Of a stretch of DNA of 64,000 nucleotides, positions 48,660 to 59,718 are shown one piece after another. This stretch comes from Saxidomus purpurata (lineage: Eukaryota > Mollusca > Bivalvia > Venerida > Veneridae): positions 9,548,822 through 9,612,821 of the forward strand of contig JAFMSR010000016.1 in NCBI GenBank assembly GCA_022818135.1, in the 5' to 3' direction. Numbering within the stretch: position 1 is the first letter of the stretch; the number at the start of each line of letters is the position of its first letter. The translations under genes were made by a program, and so were the position numbers. Under the pieces are notes generated by a model. The model did no database searches. It saw only the letters and a program-made list of their open reading frames with translations, and was not told the DNA's origin.

Positions 48660-48870
48660 CCTTTCTAAAAAGTAGGGGTATTTCGCTTTTCACATGTCGG
48701 TCGGTCAGTCGGTTTGTCGCTAACTGAAAAAAGGAGAACAATGAAGCCTAAGGTCGTCAAACGTGATATGAAGGCTGATCATGACAAATAGATGAGCGAA
48801 ATGCCAATGTAACTGTGTTCTTGAACGGTAAAAAGAGCCGCTGATCAAAGGGTTCTTATGTTACTGTCAG
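48660..48870. repeat. fragment of the 'GTCGGTCGGTCAG' dispersed repeat
   Basis: It contains TCGGTCGGTCAGTCGG, then 'AAGGCTGATCATGACAAATAG', resembling the layout of the 32-kb and 60-kb dispersed repeats. Borders are approximate. Confidence 0.4.
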
Positions 48871-49061
48871 AATAAATATGTATTTGTATTAGTATATGTC
48901 ACCAATGGTATCAATATGTTGTAGCAGCATCTCTTATAAGATCGTCGTTTCATGTATATCATTTTGCTAACATTGTGACTGACAAAATTTTATTATGATG
49001 AATAACGATGTCTGACAGCTAAATCTCACAAAATACTTAATTCTTGTGCACTTTATTTCAG

Positions 49062-49178
49062 ATATAAACGAATGTGATAAAAACCCATGCAACAGTAACG
49101 GTTCCCAGTGTATAAATTATCCTGGAAAATACTTTTGTATGTGTGATGACGGCTGGACTGGAAAATATTGCAAGAATG
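49062..49178 (+). CDS. exon: calcium-binding EGF domain 2
   Basis: The 117-bp exon is flanked by TATTTCAG and GTACAC, phase 1-1. It begins DINEC, contains CINYPGKYFCMCDDGW, and ends GKYCKN. Six cysteines and the hydroxylation consensus are present. At 39 residues it is a compact EGF of the Notch-like type. Confidence 0.93.
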
Positions 49179-50083
49179 GTACACTTTGATAATACCGTTG
49201 TTTTAAACTGTCACAGGATCTTCTGATAGAAAACAGAAATTATAAGCTATTGTTAATACTGTTGTTCGAGATATTACTCTAATACAATAGTTTTCCTTTC
49301 TGGAAATTGTGCCCTAAAACGTATTTGAAAACTCCCATTTCTGTTTACATGTAAAGACACTTACTTTTCAAAAGTAAAAGGAAAACGTTGGCTCTCCATC
49401 AAGCATTGTGTAACAACTCTCATGCATATTGGGAGAAGCTTATTTCAATGAATAATCTTGAAAATACTATAGAAGCTACTGTAAAAGCCATATTCAATGC
49501 AAACTGTTAAACTGTTAAAAGTTTAGGAATAACTCTATATAGTGTGCATATGGGAATACAGTATTCAATTTTGTTTTCAACCATTCTTAAAAATAATTTT
49601 CTTTCTAAAGCCAAGATAATGATTGGAGAGAAATTTGATACACAAATTCATTGGAGCCGTGGCAAGCTGTTAAACAAATCTTATTAAGTTTCTGTATATG
49701 GTACATAACAACGATAAAAAATAACAGGATGTTATTCACAATGAAATCTTTGGCCGTAAGTTTCGAATATCTTTGCATGTTGAAGGAAATCTACTGTTAA
49801 TGAAAGGGCTGTAAAAGGGCTGCGTCATATTTGAATATGGTAAAGTTTCTTTGAAGACTGTTACTAAGACTGTTAGGTTGATTCGTTTTCATTTTTAAGA
49901 ATAATATGATTTTTCGATCAAAATGACATCTCATAAAGTTATGCCATCATCTACACATTTTGTTGACAGTTTTGTTCCCACTTTTGCTTACTGCAGTACA
50001 GAAACCACGAGCGTACAGGGTAGCATTGAACTCATTTTAAAATTTGTGTATTTTATTCGGGTTTTCTCCAATTTAAATTACAG

Positions 50084-50209
50084 ACACTGATGAGTGCGAG
50101 AGTAACACAACATGTGGCGTAAATGCGAATTGTACAAACTCTCTAGGCAGCTACAGTTGCAAATGCAATCCTGGTTTTCCACAAGGAAATCCAAAAATAC
50201 ATTGTTACG
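50084..50209 (+). CDS. exon: calcium-binding EGF domain 3
   Basis: The 126-bp exon is flanked by AATTACAG and GTAACA, phase 1-1. It begins DTDEC, contains CTNSLGSYSCKCNPGF, and ends HCY. Six cysteines and the calcium and hydroxylation signatures are intact. It directly precedes the NIDO region. Confidence 0.93.
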
Positions 50210-50604
50210 GTAACACATGAACTACTGTTTATTTTCTAAAACTTCTTAAGTGCTAGTTGTATTTTTCGAAAAAATATATTAAAGTTTGTAGACATTACTT
50301 GCCTAATGGCATAACGCTTTGCTACTAATTTAATTTTGAATGTTCACAAAATTTTCTTTAAAAATGTTCTCGGTGATAAGAAAATAATTCGAAAATGCAT
50401 ACCGTACATTAATTACCATTGTGGAAGTGCAGTGATCTCCAGAAACCGGTAAGATATACATGTAAAACCACTTACAGGTTCGTTGAATTGAGAATTAAAT
50501 AAATGACACTATTAAAGACAAGAACATTTTATAACGTATATAAGGTAACGTAAGGTAAAAACCATTTTTCTATTTATTATAATGACTTTGTCATTCTATT
50601 TTAG

Positions 50605-50726
50605 AAAATGTTATAATAAAACTAGAAACCAATGTAAGTTGCTCCAAAGGGGATAATCAACTGATAGACGCGAAACCTATTCCGAACAAGATTCCGTATT
50701 TTGGAAAAGAATACAGTTCATACAGG
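50605..50726 (+). CDS. exon: linker and start of NIDO domain
   Basis: The 122-bp exon is flanked by CTATTTTAG and GTAATT; it enters in phase 1 and leaves in phase 0. One cysteine (VSCSKG) is followed by PNKIPYFGKEYSSYR, which fits the beginning of NIDO domains (a '..FPFFGK.Y' segment before the 'NGFLTLG' strand in the next exon). It breaks the all-phase-1 pattern of the upstream modules. Confidence 0.8.
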
Positions 50727-50889
50727 GTAATTTTCTTTTCAGGGTATTCTAAGATTTTTTGTTGTGTATAATTTTTTTGTGTTTTTTTATTTACAGGGTG
50801 ATTTTAGTGTATGTGATTTGTTAAAATAATGCAGCTATTTCCTGTTGCTTGAACAAATGACCCTTATACTTAGTAATGTCTTTATTTAG

Positions 50890-52970
50890 TTGCTATTCCT
50901 TTAGATAACTCTAAGTTTTAGGTTTCCTTTGTCTGTTATTCCCCAAGGGAACTATATGTTTTATGTTTCGTTTGTCTGCTATTCCTCTAGGGAAATATAT
51001 GTTTTATGTTTCTTTTGTTTGTTATTTCTCTAGAGAACTATATGTTTTAGGTTTCCTTTGTCTGATATTCCTCTAGGGAACTATATGTTTTAGGTTTCCT
51101 TGGTCTGTTATTCCCCAAGGGAACTATGTGTTTTAGGTTTCCTTTGTTATTCCTCTAGGGAACTATATGTTTAAGGTTTCCTTTGTCTGTTATTCCTCTA
51201 GGGAACTATATGTTTTAGGTTTCCTTGGTCTGTTATTCCTCTAGGGAACTATAAGTTTTGGTTTCCTTTGTCTGCTATTCCTCTAGGGAACTATATGTTT
51301 TAGGTTTCCTTTGTCTGTTATTCCCCAAGGGAACCATGTGTTTTAGATTCTCTTTGTCTGTTATTCTTCTAGGGCACTTTATGTTTTAGGTTTCCTTGGT
51401 CTGTTATTCCTTTAGGGAACTATATGTTTTAGGTTTCCTTGGTCTGTTATTCCCCAAGGGAACTATATGTTTTAGGTTCTTTCTGTCTGTTATTCCTCTA
51501 GGGAACTATATGTTAAGGTTTCCTTTGTCTGCTATTCCTCTAGGGAACATTATGTTTAAGGTTTCCTTTGTCTGTTATTCCCCAAGGGAACTATGTGTTT
51601 AGGTTCTCTTTGTCTGTTATTCCTCTAGGGAACTATAAGTTTTAGGTTTCCTTTGTCTGTTATTCCTCTAGGGAACTATATGTTTTAGGTTTCCTTTGTC
51701 TGATATTCCTCTAGGGAACTATATGTTTTAGGTTTCCTTTGTCTGCTATTCCTCTAGGGAACTATATGTTTTAGGTTTCCTTGGTCGTCCCAAGGGAACT
51801 AGGTTTAGGTTCCTTGTTTCCTCTAGGGAACTATATGTTTAAGGTTTCCTTTGTCTGTTATTCCTCAAGGGAACTATATGTTTTAGGTTTCCTTGGTCTG
51901 TTATTCCTCTAGGGAACTATAAGCTTTAGGTTTCCTTGGTCTGTTATTCCCCAAGGGAACTATGTGTTTTAGGTTTCCTTTGTTATTCCTCTAGGGAACT
52001 ATAAGTTTTAGGTTTCTTTTGTCTGTTATTCCTCCAGGGAACTATAAGTTTTAGGTTTCCTTGGTCTGTTATTCCTCTAGGGAACTATAAGTTTTAGGTT
52101 TCCTTGGTCTGTTATTCCTCTAGGGAACTATAAGTTTTATGTTTCCTTGGTCTGTTATTCCTTAAGGGAATTATATGTTTTAGGTTTCCTTGGTCTGTTA
52201 TTCCTCTAGGGAACTATAAGTTTTAGATTTCCTTGGTCTGTTATTCCTCTATGGAACTATAAGTTTTAGGTTTCCTTGGTTTGTTATCCCTCAAGGGAAT
52301 TATATGTTTTAGGTTTCCTTGGTCTGTTATTCCTCTAGGGAACTATAAGTTTTAGGTTTCTTTGGTCTGTTATTCCTCTAGGGAACTATAAGTTTTGGGT
52401 TTCCTTGGTTTGTTATTCCTCAAGGGAATTATATGTTTTAGGTTTCCTTGGTCTGTTATTCCTCTAGGTAACTATAAGTTTTAGGTTTCCTTGGTCTGTT
52501 ATTCCTCTAGGGAACTTTAAGTTTTAGGTGTCCTTTTCTGTACGTTAGTGAGCAAACACAGCTTGAGAATGAGGAGATTTAAACAGCCACGATGAACCAT
52601 TATTATGTTGCTAGTTTTGTTAGGTTTCCTTGGTCTGTTATTCCTCAAGGGAATTATATGTTTTAGGTTTCCTTGGTCTGTTATTCCTCTAGGGAACTAT
52701 AAGTTTTAGGTTTCCTTGGTCTGTTATTCCTCTAGGGAACTATAAGTTTTATGTTTCCTTGGTCTGTTATTCCTCAAGGGAATTATATGTTTTAGGTTTC
52801 CTTGGTCTGTTATTCCTCTAGGTAACTGTAAGTTTTAGGTTTCCTTGGTCTGTTATTCCTCTAGGGAATTATAAGTTTTAGGTGTCTTTTTCTGTATGTT
52901 AGTGAGCAAACACAGCTTGAGAATGAGGAGATTTAAACAGCCACGATGAACCATTTTTTGTTGCTATGTA
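50890..52970. repeat. 43-bp minisatellite in the first NIDO intron
   Basis: The unit is 43 bp (for example 52021 to 52064). The core is TTATTCCTCTAGGGAACTAT then AAGTTTTAGGTTTCCTTGGTCTG-like sequence. Two alternating centres occur: TTCCTCTAGGGAA and TTCCCCAAGGGAA. About 45 copies. The right flank (GTTAGTGAGCAAACACAGC and about 75 bp more) appears twice, at 52530-52620 and 52885-52970, 354 bp apart, with repeat units in between. The end of the array and its flank were therefore duplicated together. The chance open frame 51396-51602 lies within it. Confidence 0.95.
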
Positions 52971-53920
52971 CGAATGTATCCGAATGAAGAAGAAAACGTA
53001 ACTTATTACTAATCATATTACCAAAAATGGGTTTAATGTTTGATCATAACAATATTCTAACTCTGGGAATGGGTGTATAGAGGTGCAAACTTGGTTTAAG
53101 TGAGTGAGAAAAATGATTGCAAACGTGAAAAAAATGGCGGAGTTCGTATGTTTTAACTAGGTCAAACGGATTCCTGCTGAATTATATGAATAGGTCGTTA
53201 GTCAAGGGTTATGTATGACCTTCATTCCTTTTTAAGTTTCGAACTTTTGAAGTTATTTCCTGAATCTGGTCAGGACGAAGCTTTCATGGATAGATACCGA
53301 AAACGCTCACTATACACCAAATAGTATGATAGACTGCATTATTTATTAATCATTTACCTTGTTTGTTGACAACTCAGGCCAATCGTTAGATATCTAATAG
53401 GAAATATAATTGTTCAAAAGTTAAATAAATTAAATTTCAAAGTAATTATGATAAACTCTTGTATTCAAATCAAACGTAAATCAAGAAAGCAATCACACGA
53501 AAGTGCTGTAAGGTCAAACAAACATGTTGGTAAGCTTAGAGCTTTCTACTCAATCATTCATGTTGTTTTGTAATAAAAGTCTTATATGTGGTTTATCAAT
53601 TCAATACTGTTTAAACATGTTTGTTCTGATGCAACAGTTAAATATACTTAAAGGAGGTTTCTCGTCAGTCAATTATATCAATATACATGTACAAGTATAG
53701 TGCAGTTGTAGTTAAACGCCATAGATACCCGCATACGATGAACATGTGATTACTTCTAATTTAGGATAGGTCAAAAATTAAAGGTCAAAGTCAGACTTAG
53801 TGCTCAGTGCATAGGTCGTGACATCATGAAAATAGTACATAGGTGTTGTTGGATGTAAGCTTGCCAAAAGTTACAAAAGCTCTACAAAATCGCCATTTTG
53901 AGTTATTTGTCATTTTACAG
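52971..53920. other. rest of first NIDO intron
   Basis: AT-rich with a small AAGGTCAAAGTCAG-type fragment near 53781. No exon seen before the acceptor at 53919-53920. Confidence 0.45.
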
Positions 53921-54271
53921 CCAAATATGAATGGCTTCCTTACACTTGGTTACCAACCGATTTATGAAAACTACGGACCAGAGAATGCGGAAGAATGGAA
54001 ACAAGTTACTCGTGGTTATACCGTGATTGCTCCGTTATGGACAAACATAGACTCTACAAATCTAACGGGAGGTCTTTGCGTTCATCTATTAGATTATTAT
54101 GCTCAATATAATCAAAGTACCAGCGAACATCGGGACCTCAAAAAACTCGGAGAGAAGTTTTCTGAACATTTAAATCTGACAAATTTCAAGCCGCGCATTG
54201 CACTTGTTGCCACCTGGAAAAACGTTACCAGTTCGTCATACATACCAGCGATAAAACTTATCAAGACTCAG
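53921..54271 (+). CDS. exon: NIDO domain, central part
   Basis: The 351-bp exon is flanked by CATTTTACAG and GTAGGA, phase 0-0. It opens PNMNGFLTLGY, then VIAPLWTNIDSTN, GGLCVHLLDYY and IALVATWKNV. These match the hallmarks of NIDO domains (NGFLTFG, APFWADID, VVTWKNV) known from nidogen, alpha-tectorin and mucin-4. The insert between GGLCVH and the WKNV strand is longer than in nidogen, as in tectorin-like proteins. The open frame extends upstream into the intron, but the acceptor and domain start fix the border. NIDO domains are extracellular and their precise function is poorly known. Confidence 0.9.
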
Positions 54272-54721
54272 GTAGGAACAGTTTTGTATGTAAAAGTTAC
54301 AACAATAAGTATTTGCTTATTACTTAGCAATTCTAACTTATGTTACTTTCGACTTCAAAATCATGAGTTCGTATGCACAATATATTGGATATAATATTTT
54401 GTATACATCTAACTCTGATGTAGCCATCCATCTGTCATTGCACTTATTGATTTTCGTATGACTTTTCTTGCTTTTCTCTATTTTTACATACGAAAGAAAC
54501 ATTATATGGTAACGACTTAAGACTAACCTGGAACACTTAACACTAAATAATTTCCAAAAGTTGTTGATTTGTAAATATGAAGTCTCCATCAAAGTTAGCT
54601 GACTGAAGTTTATATCTATATTAAGAGTATAAAACATGCTGACTAAAACACATATAACAAATAAAGTAGTTGTGTACAAATTTATTGTTATACAATACTG
54701 TTTTATTATACTGATTCTATA

Positions 54722-55213
54722 CAGTAAATCCCGTGTATTACAAACTCCTTGTGACCACTTAAATTTGTTCCTTATATCCGAAGTTTCTTGTATTCAGGTA
54801 TCACTTTCATGAAAACAATTAAATAAAAAATTTAAAAAAAACTTGGGCAGATAAAATATGTTCCTTATTCCAGTTATTCACCTACTTGTTCTATTGTTGT
54901 GATGATATTTGATGTAAATGTGATTGTATATGTTGTGATAAGGAAGTGATGTAATGAAAAAAATATATTGAAAAACGTAATGAAAATTGTTGAAATGAAA
55001 TCAGGATGTCATGTGGCGTCATGTAATAGGATAAACGAAATGATTCAATATACATGTAGTTGTGATGCAATGTCACGACACAGTGCTGCATTCTAAAAGA
55101 ATATAATTGAATAATTGTTAAAAGATATTATTTGTACATATATGCATATAATGAAAAAAAAATATGTTCCTTATATACGAAATGTCGCTATATCCGGAGG
55201 TTAATGTACACAG
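54722..55213. mobile_element. pogo/Tigger-like MITE, about 490 bp, diverged
   Basis: The left end CAGTAAATCCCGTGTATTAC and the following TTGTGACCACTTAAATTTGT match the reverse complement of the right half of the element at 60923-61099. The right end (ATATCCGGAGGTTAATGTAC) is related to its left half. The middle has unrelated AT-rich filling. No transposase. Confidence 0.5.
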
Positions 55214-56104
55214 TGATGGCTGTTTCTTTTTTTCTCTCATGTTAGCATTTCATCACTTAAGAGAGCAGTCAACAGTTTTCTTGGTCCTCAGCAACAAAGC
55301 TTTTGACCATTCTCACAATCCCTTCACACAACACTTGTAACTGCTAACCTATAAGAAACAAAATGCAGCATCATGCGCATGTCATCTATCTCTTGAAAAA
55401 TATCATAAAGTTTGCTGCCAAACTCATTTGCATACACGATTCATGGGATATGTTGAATTCTAACATGACTCACGATTTTGTCTCTATATACCTTCGGCCT
55501 TAGTGGCTAATTACTGCATATCAGTACTCCAAATCATTGTTTATTAAACGACTAACACCGCTGGAACGGACGTTATTTCTTAATTGAAAGATGGCAAGAT
55601 GATGATTTTTGGGTCGGTCCGAGCCAAATTGCCAATTTTCAAATATCACTAAAATTTCATTTGCGATATGTCAGCCAGAAGCTGGTCAGTTTAAGACACC
55701 AGAAACCCAGTAAAATAAGAACATCCACATAAAAAGTGGTATATACTATGCCGTTTCTTTACTATTTACAAGTGTATGCTACTGCAACATGCATGCTGCT
55801 CACAACAGACTAGTGAAAAACACCTACATCGGTTTTACACAGAGCCACACAAAGCCACCTTTTTGTATTTCAGCTTACATTTAAACACTCATTCAAACCA
55901 GTCAAAAGTCAAATATAGCAATATGAAACACTGTCTACACAAACAGGGCCCTTAACTTTCAACAGTACCCTTTATATAGAAATTTGACAAGGGCTCATTC
56001 GAAACTAGGGCGCAAAACTGGTGAGTGCCTCCTAATGTCTCTTTGCCTGGGCATGTATTCGGTACTTATTTTGATCTGACAATCCGTCTTCCGTTTGTTT
56101 TCAG
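55214..56104. other. intron between NIDO exons
   Basis: No exon, RNA gene or repeat recognised. Confidence 0.4.
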
Positions 56105-56306
56105 AATGCAACTATGCAGGTTATACTTATTTCGGATGGTATCTATTCGTACATAATGTTCAACTATGATCAAGAGCAATGGTCTCTGAAAATGGATTCC
56201 AGTATTCCCAGCTCTGCCGGTTACAGTCTAGAGGACAAAACTGGGTATATAACAGCAACTCGTCATAATATTACCAACCTTAACAAAGGAACAAATGTGA
56301 ATCCAG
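56105..56306 (+). CDS. exon: NIDO domain, C-terminal part
   Basis: The 202-bp exon is flanked by GTTTTCAG and GTATAT, phase 0 to 1. It begins NATMQVILISDGIYSYIMFNY, the typical last NIDO strands ('NTFQVVLITDG..SFVLFNY'), then QEQWSLKMDS and a hydrophilic stretch with NIT. It completes NIDO across three exons. Confidence 0.88.
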
Positions 56307-57188
56307 GTATATTATTAAATATAAAGCGTCATGTAAATTGGCTGAATATATGGTTAAATTCTAAGATGTTTTCATTACTATCAAAATACATTTATCTTAA
56401 AGATATCGCTTAGTCATAAACATATATAGAACAAAAATTACCTGCCAGTATATTCGGTTAAATTCGGGTGTGTTTTTGTTATTCCAATTAATTATCGTAT
56501 AGAACAAGTACTTTTCACCAACTGAAGTTCATACAGCATGAACATTGGGAAAGTGGGAAGTTCCATCGGTTCAAATCCTGACCAGATAATTCTAATTTTA
56601 AAAGTTATTTAAGCGAGTAGATGGCTATTTGTTAAATTTGTGGCACTGTTTTATGCACCTTTTTCCTTTTATTAAGAATGATATTACATTGTTTTAACAA
56701 GCAAATCTTGAAAAATTGTTGATGGCCAAATTACCCGCAAGCTTCTTTTAAAAAATATATATTACAATAAATAAAAAAACATCAGCCCTGGTGAAAGATA
56801 AGAACCGGGAACCAAACGTTTTACAGCTTAAGGATATATCTGTAGAGATAATCGTAACACTTCGATATGCTATTCATTTAGTACACATTTTTGTGATCAA
56901 TACCAGCATGTTTTTATTCGTAATATTATGAAAACGAAAATAAGCGTTCGGGGTTTATACGGAATATAAATGAGTGCCAGGTAAATAATATCGCACAATA
57001 TTTACACAAAAAATTAGCTTTTAACAACTTTTTAAATGATCTCGGTAACATTAACAGATTTATATTTTGATAAAGAGTTTATAAAACATTTACAAATATT
57101 ACAACAACGCATAAGATCTATAAAACTCCCTATTTTCAGCTGAAAGCAAGTTCTAGAGGACATTGTATAAAATCCAAATACATTTCAG

Positions 57189-57477
57189 GTCTAAACGGAC
57201 GCTGGATTTATAATGTCAGCAGCATCGATGATAGAACAAATAAAATTCTGAAGAATGAATCCGAATGTTTGGAATTCAGCAAAAATAAAACAATCTACGA
57301 CTGGCTAAAGAATAAACGTAGCAAGTCTGATGCTTGTCCATGCAGTGAGATACAGATTCAACTTGATTATAGTTACCACACTGTTACACCCATGTATCAG
57401 AATAAACAGTTTAAAATGACTTGCTATGAAGAGTGGTTTTTCAACAATGACCATGTGAAACAGACATGCTGTTATAG
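57189..57477 (+). CDS. exon: AMOP domain
   Basis: The 289-bp exon is flanked by ACATTTCAG and GTAAG, phase 1 to 2. It has GLNGRWIYNV (end of the NIDO-AMOP linker), a cysteine near ESECLEF, a Trp, then DACPCSEIQIQLDYSY, MTCYEEWF and KQTCCYR. The CPCS, single Cys and CCY series is the AMOP signature (adhesion-associated domain in MUC4 and other proteins). The usual 'GASQQCCY' is replaced by HVKQTCCY. Confidence 0.88.
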
Positions 57478-57987
57478 GTAAGACTTAAGCAATAAATCGC
57501 ACTTTGTTGGATATGACATATATGTGGGCAGTTCAAATCGCATACCTATATGAATATATCTTCTTCTCATGACATAAAACAAAGTAAAATGATAGCTTGA
57601 GGAAATTTAAAATAACACTCTACTTAGTATACATGTATTTTATACTTCTTCGTTGACATCATGTATCAGCTAAGTGCGAAATAAAGTGTGTGGCTCCACG
57701 TCGTCAATTGTGCAGATGATGTCATACGACCACAACGACGGTTTTGATAAATAATAGCGAACCAATAGAATAACGTCATGTGTGATGTACCGTCGTTTAC
57801 TTGGATATAACTACTAGATATGCAAATATTTTTATTTGCATGATTATTTTATAAAGTCGTCGCGGGAATGTGTATTGTTTTAATGAAATTGCAGGTAAAA
57901 AAAGTTGTATCTCTTTTTACATTTCGACATTGCAATATTTCAAATGCTTCTTTTTACTGTCTATATACTGCACTATTTTTACATAAG

Positions 57988-58220
57988 ACTGGGCGCCCTG
58001 AAAAAAGAAAACACTGGTGGTGGATTCGCAAGTTTTGAGAATGACATGTACGACACTATTCAGTATTTCTACAAATGTTGCGATGAAACTACAGACAGAC
58101 ATTTATGTCACCTATACTACGAAATGAATCCGTCCGATAACTGCTCAAGATTTCAGCCAGCAGACGAGCCAATGCATAGAAAAAAGCGGTCACTTATCGG
58201 ATATATGATATTAAGTTCAG
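57988..58220 (+). CDS. exon: AMOP C-terminal Cys region and basic cleavage site
   Basis: The 233-bp exon has a weaker acceptor (TTTTTACATAAG) and donor GTAAAT, phase 2 to 1. It starts LGALKKENTGGG, continuing 'CCY..' from the previous exon, then FYKCCDETTDRHLCHLYYE and NCSRFQPADEP. This matches the CC...C..Y...RP..C..Y.PP stretch that follows AMOP in mucin-4-like proteins. RKKR at 58178-58189 fits a furin-type site (R-x-K/R-R). In relatives a VWD domain (GDPH...) would follow here, but it is not seen. Without splicing the frame ends two codons later (Gly-Lys-stop, TAA 58226-58228). Confidence 0.82.
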
Positions 58221-58464
58221 GTAAATAACATATCATTATAACGAAACTCTGGTGACGTTTATCTATCTCTCATATATGCCAGCCTATTATATTGACAGTG
58301 AGTTTACATAAGTAAGTAATTTGATATTAGTTTTGAACAATTGTTTGGTGTATACACTACAAATTTGCGGAACTATACACATTTACGTTTATACTTAATG
58401 CAAAAATCAGAATTACTGTTGTATTTTCAATATGCAATAATGCTAATCTTGTAGTCTCTTTTAG

Positions 58465-58559
58465 GAGGTAAAGGGGATGCAGATATAGCGGTATTTACAC
58501 AAAGGTTTATCAAAAACGAGACCCAATCTGTCATCTCGTACAGCTGGGCTACATTTTGA
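58465..58559 (+). CDS. candidate terminal exon
   Basis: The exon is preceded by CTCTTTTAG, compatible with incoming phase 1. It encodes about 30 residues (GKGDADIAVFTQRFIKNETQ) and stops at TGA 58557-58559. No domain is recognised; the GDAD segment is only faintly like a VWD start. Other possible terminal exons with the right phase lie at 59657 and 60748, so this choice is provisional. Confidence 0.4.
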
Positions 58560-59656
58560 ACACAACAAATTGCATACTTTTAAACTAGTATTATTTATAT
58601 ATATTCTATAGTTTTTCCTCTTTTTTCAGGAAAAAACAACGTAGAATGTAGTAGTTATTTATTATTAAGTATTGCGGTGCGATCCCTACTCATTATGTCG
58701 CGTTCGCGTTGTATCTGAAACATGTTTAACAGTGTCATGTATAGTGTATATTGTAGTTTTACCCTGTAAATTTAGCACCAAGGTAAGTACATAGTTTAGT
58801 ACCATGAAATATGAGTTTGACCAAATGCCACTTTATTATTTTTTGTTGTTCAATGTTTGTCATTATAATTGTTGTGTATTATATGTGATTGGTGTTTTTC
58901 GTTTTCAGTAATATCAAACACCAAGTACTGTATGTGTATGTATTTGCCTGTTTCACGATATATTTATTTGGGAAAATATTACTACTTAAAAAGCAGTGGT
59001 GGAACAGGACTAAAAAACTTACTAATCGTTTTGCGTTTGCTTACTTTTACTAAAATATTAGCAGTATCTGTATATGTATATATGATATCACATATACGTA
59101 CAATTTGGTAAGTATGTTAAATGCAAAGTCGTACGTAAAATTGTTATCGGGGTGTACATGTAGTCATAGCTTTGATGCTTAATGCATTTGTTTATTGTTT
59201 ATTATGTTGTATAATCACATGCATTAACTATATATAATTTTATGTTGTTTCATATTTATTTCGAAGATGTTATAGTTTCAGCATTTTGAAGTTCGTGTTC
59301 ACAGAGACCAAGTCCTTTTTTCGCGTTTTTGTCGTCAAATTATGATTAGTGAAAGCTGATTTTGTTATTATTTTTTCAATGTGTATTTTCATTTAAAAGA
59401 TATCTTTATTGTAGAAGCAGAGGTGAGTTACTTTCAACCATTCTTTATACCCCAAAGTTTTCTAAGTTTATTCAATCAAAGTTGAATGTTTAAATTTTAA
59501 ATCACAAAACTAATTAAAAATCAGCCTTTGTAAATATCTAACAGTTTTTTAGTGGCTTGTCTTTTCCCGTACTCATATTTGGAATGTTGTTTTTATTAAG
59601 ACAGTTGCAAATTCATTTCTAGTGTACATTAATATATTTTGCTATTTTCTGTTTAG

Positions 59657-59718
59657 CACCTAAACCGGAAACAGAAATCCTTGCTGTTGTTACCGGCACA
59701 CAAATTGGCAATGGATAG
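59657..59718 (+). CDS. alternative terminal exon candidate
   Basis: Acceptor CTGTTTAG, incoming phase 1, encoding PKPETEILAVVTGTQIGNG and stop TAG at 59716-59718. It would fit directly after the exon ending at 58220. No homology; supported only by splice site and phase. Confidence 0.25.

Larger units (their letters stand above)
16849..58559 (+). other. gene model: ShK-EGF-sushi-cbEGF-NIDO-AMOP mosaic protein (5' incomplete)
   Basis: Nineteen exons can be chained by AG/GT borders with fully compatible phases: 16849, 17485, 27022, 27561, 36132, 37693, 38379, 41744, 43210, 46448, 48199, 49062, 50084, 50605, 53921, 56105, 57189, 57988 and 58465. They give about 1,145 residues. All exons up to 50209 are phase 1-1 single-domain cassettes. 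NIDO and AMOP use phases 0, 0, 1 and 2. Numerous N-x-S/T sites and only Cys-rich modules imply an extracellular, glycosylated product. NIDO plus AMOP is known from mucin-4-like and related adhesion proteins; ShK and sushi arrays are common in molluscan secreted and immune-type proteins. Function (adhesion, matrix, immune recognition) is inference. Start codon, signal peptide and any earlier domains lie upstream and were not found. The C-terminus is ambiguous, and no transmembrane segment was seen. Confidence 0.8.

Noticed and set aside
51396..51602. Open frame with 'PLGNYM' repeats
   Set aside because: Translation of the 43-bp minisatellite.
53843..53920. Upstream extension of the NIDO exon to an ATG at 53843
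   Set aside because: A polypyrimidine tract and CAG acceptor end at 53920, NIDO homology starts after it, and the preceding exon ends in matching phase 0.
57905..57987. Upstream extension of the AMOP C-terminal exon to an ATG at 57905
   Set aside because: The segment is a T-rich pre-acceptor stretch encoding only hydrophobic residues; phase and domain continuity favour splicing at 57987/57988.
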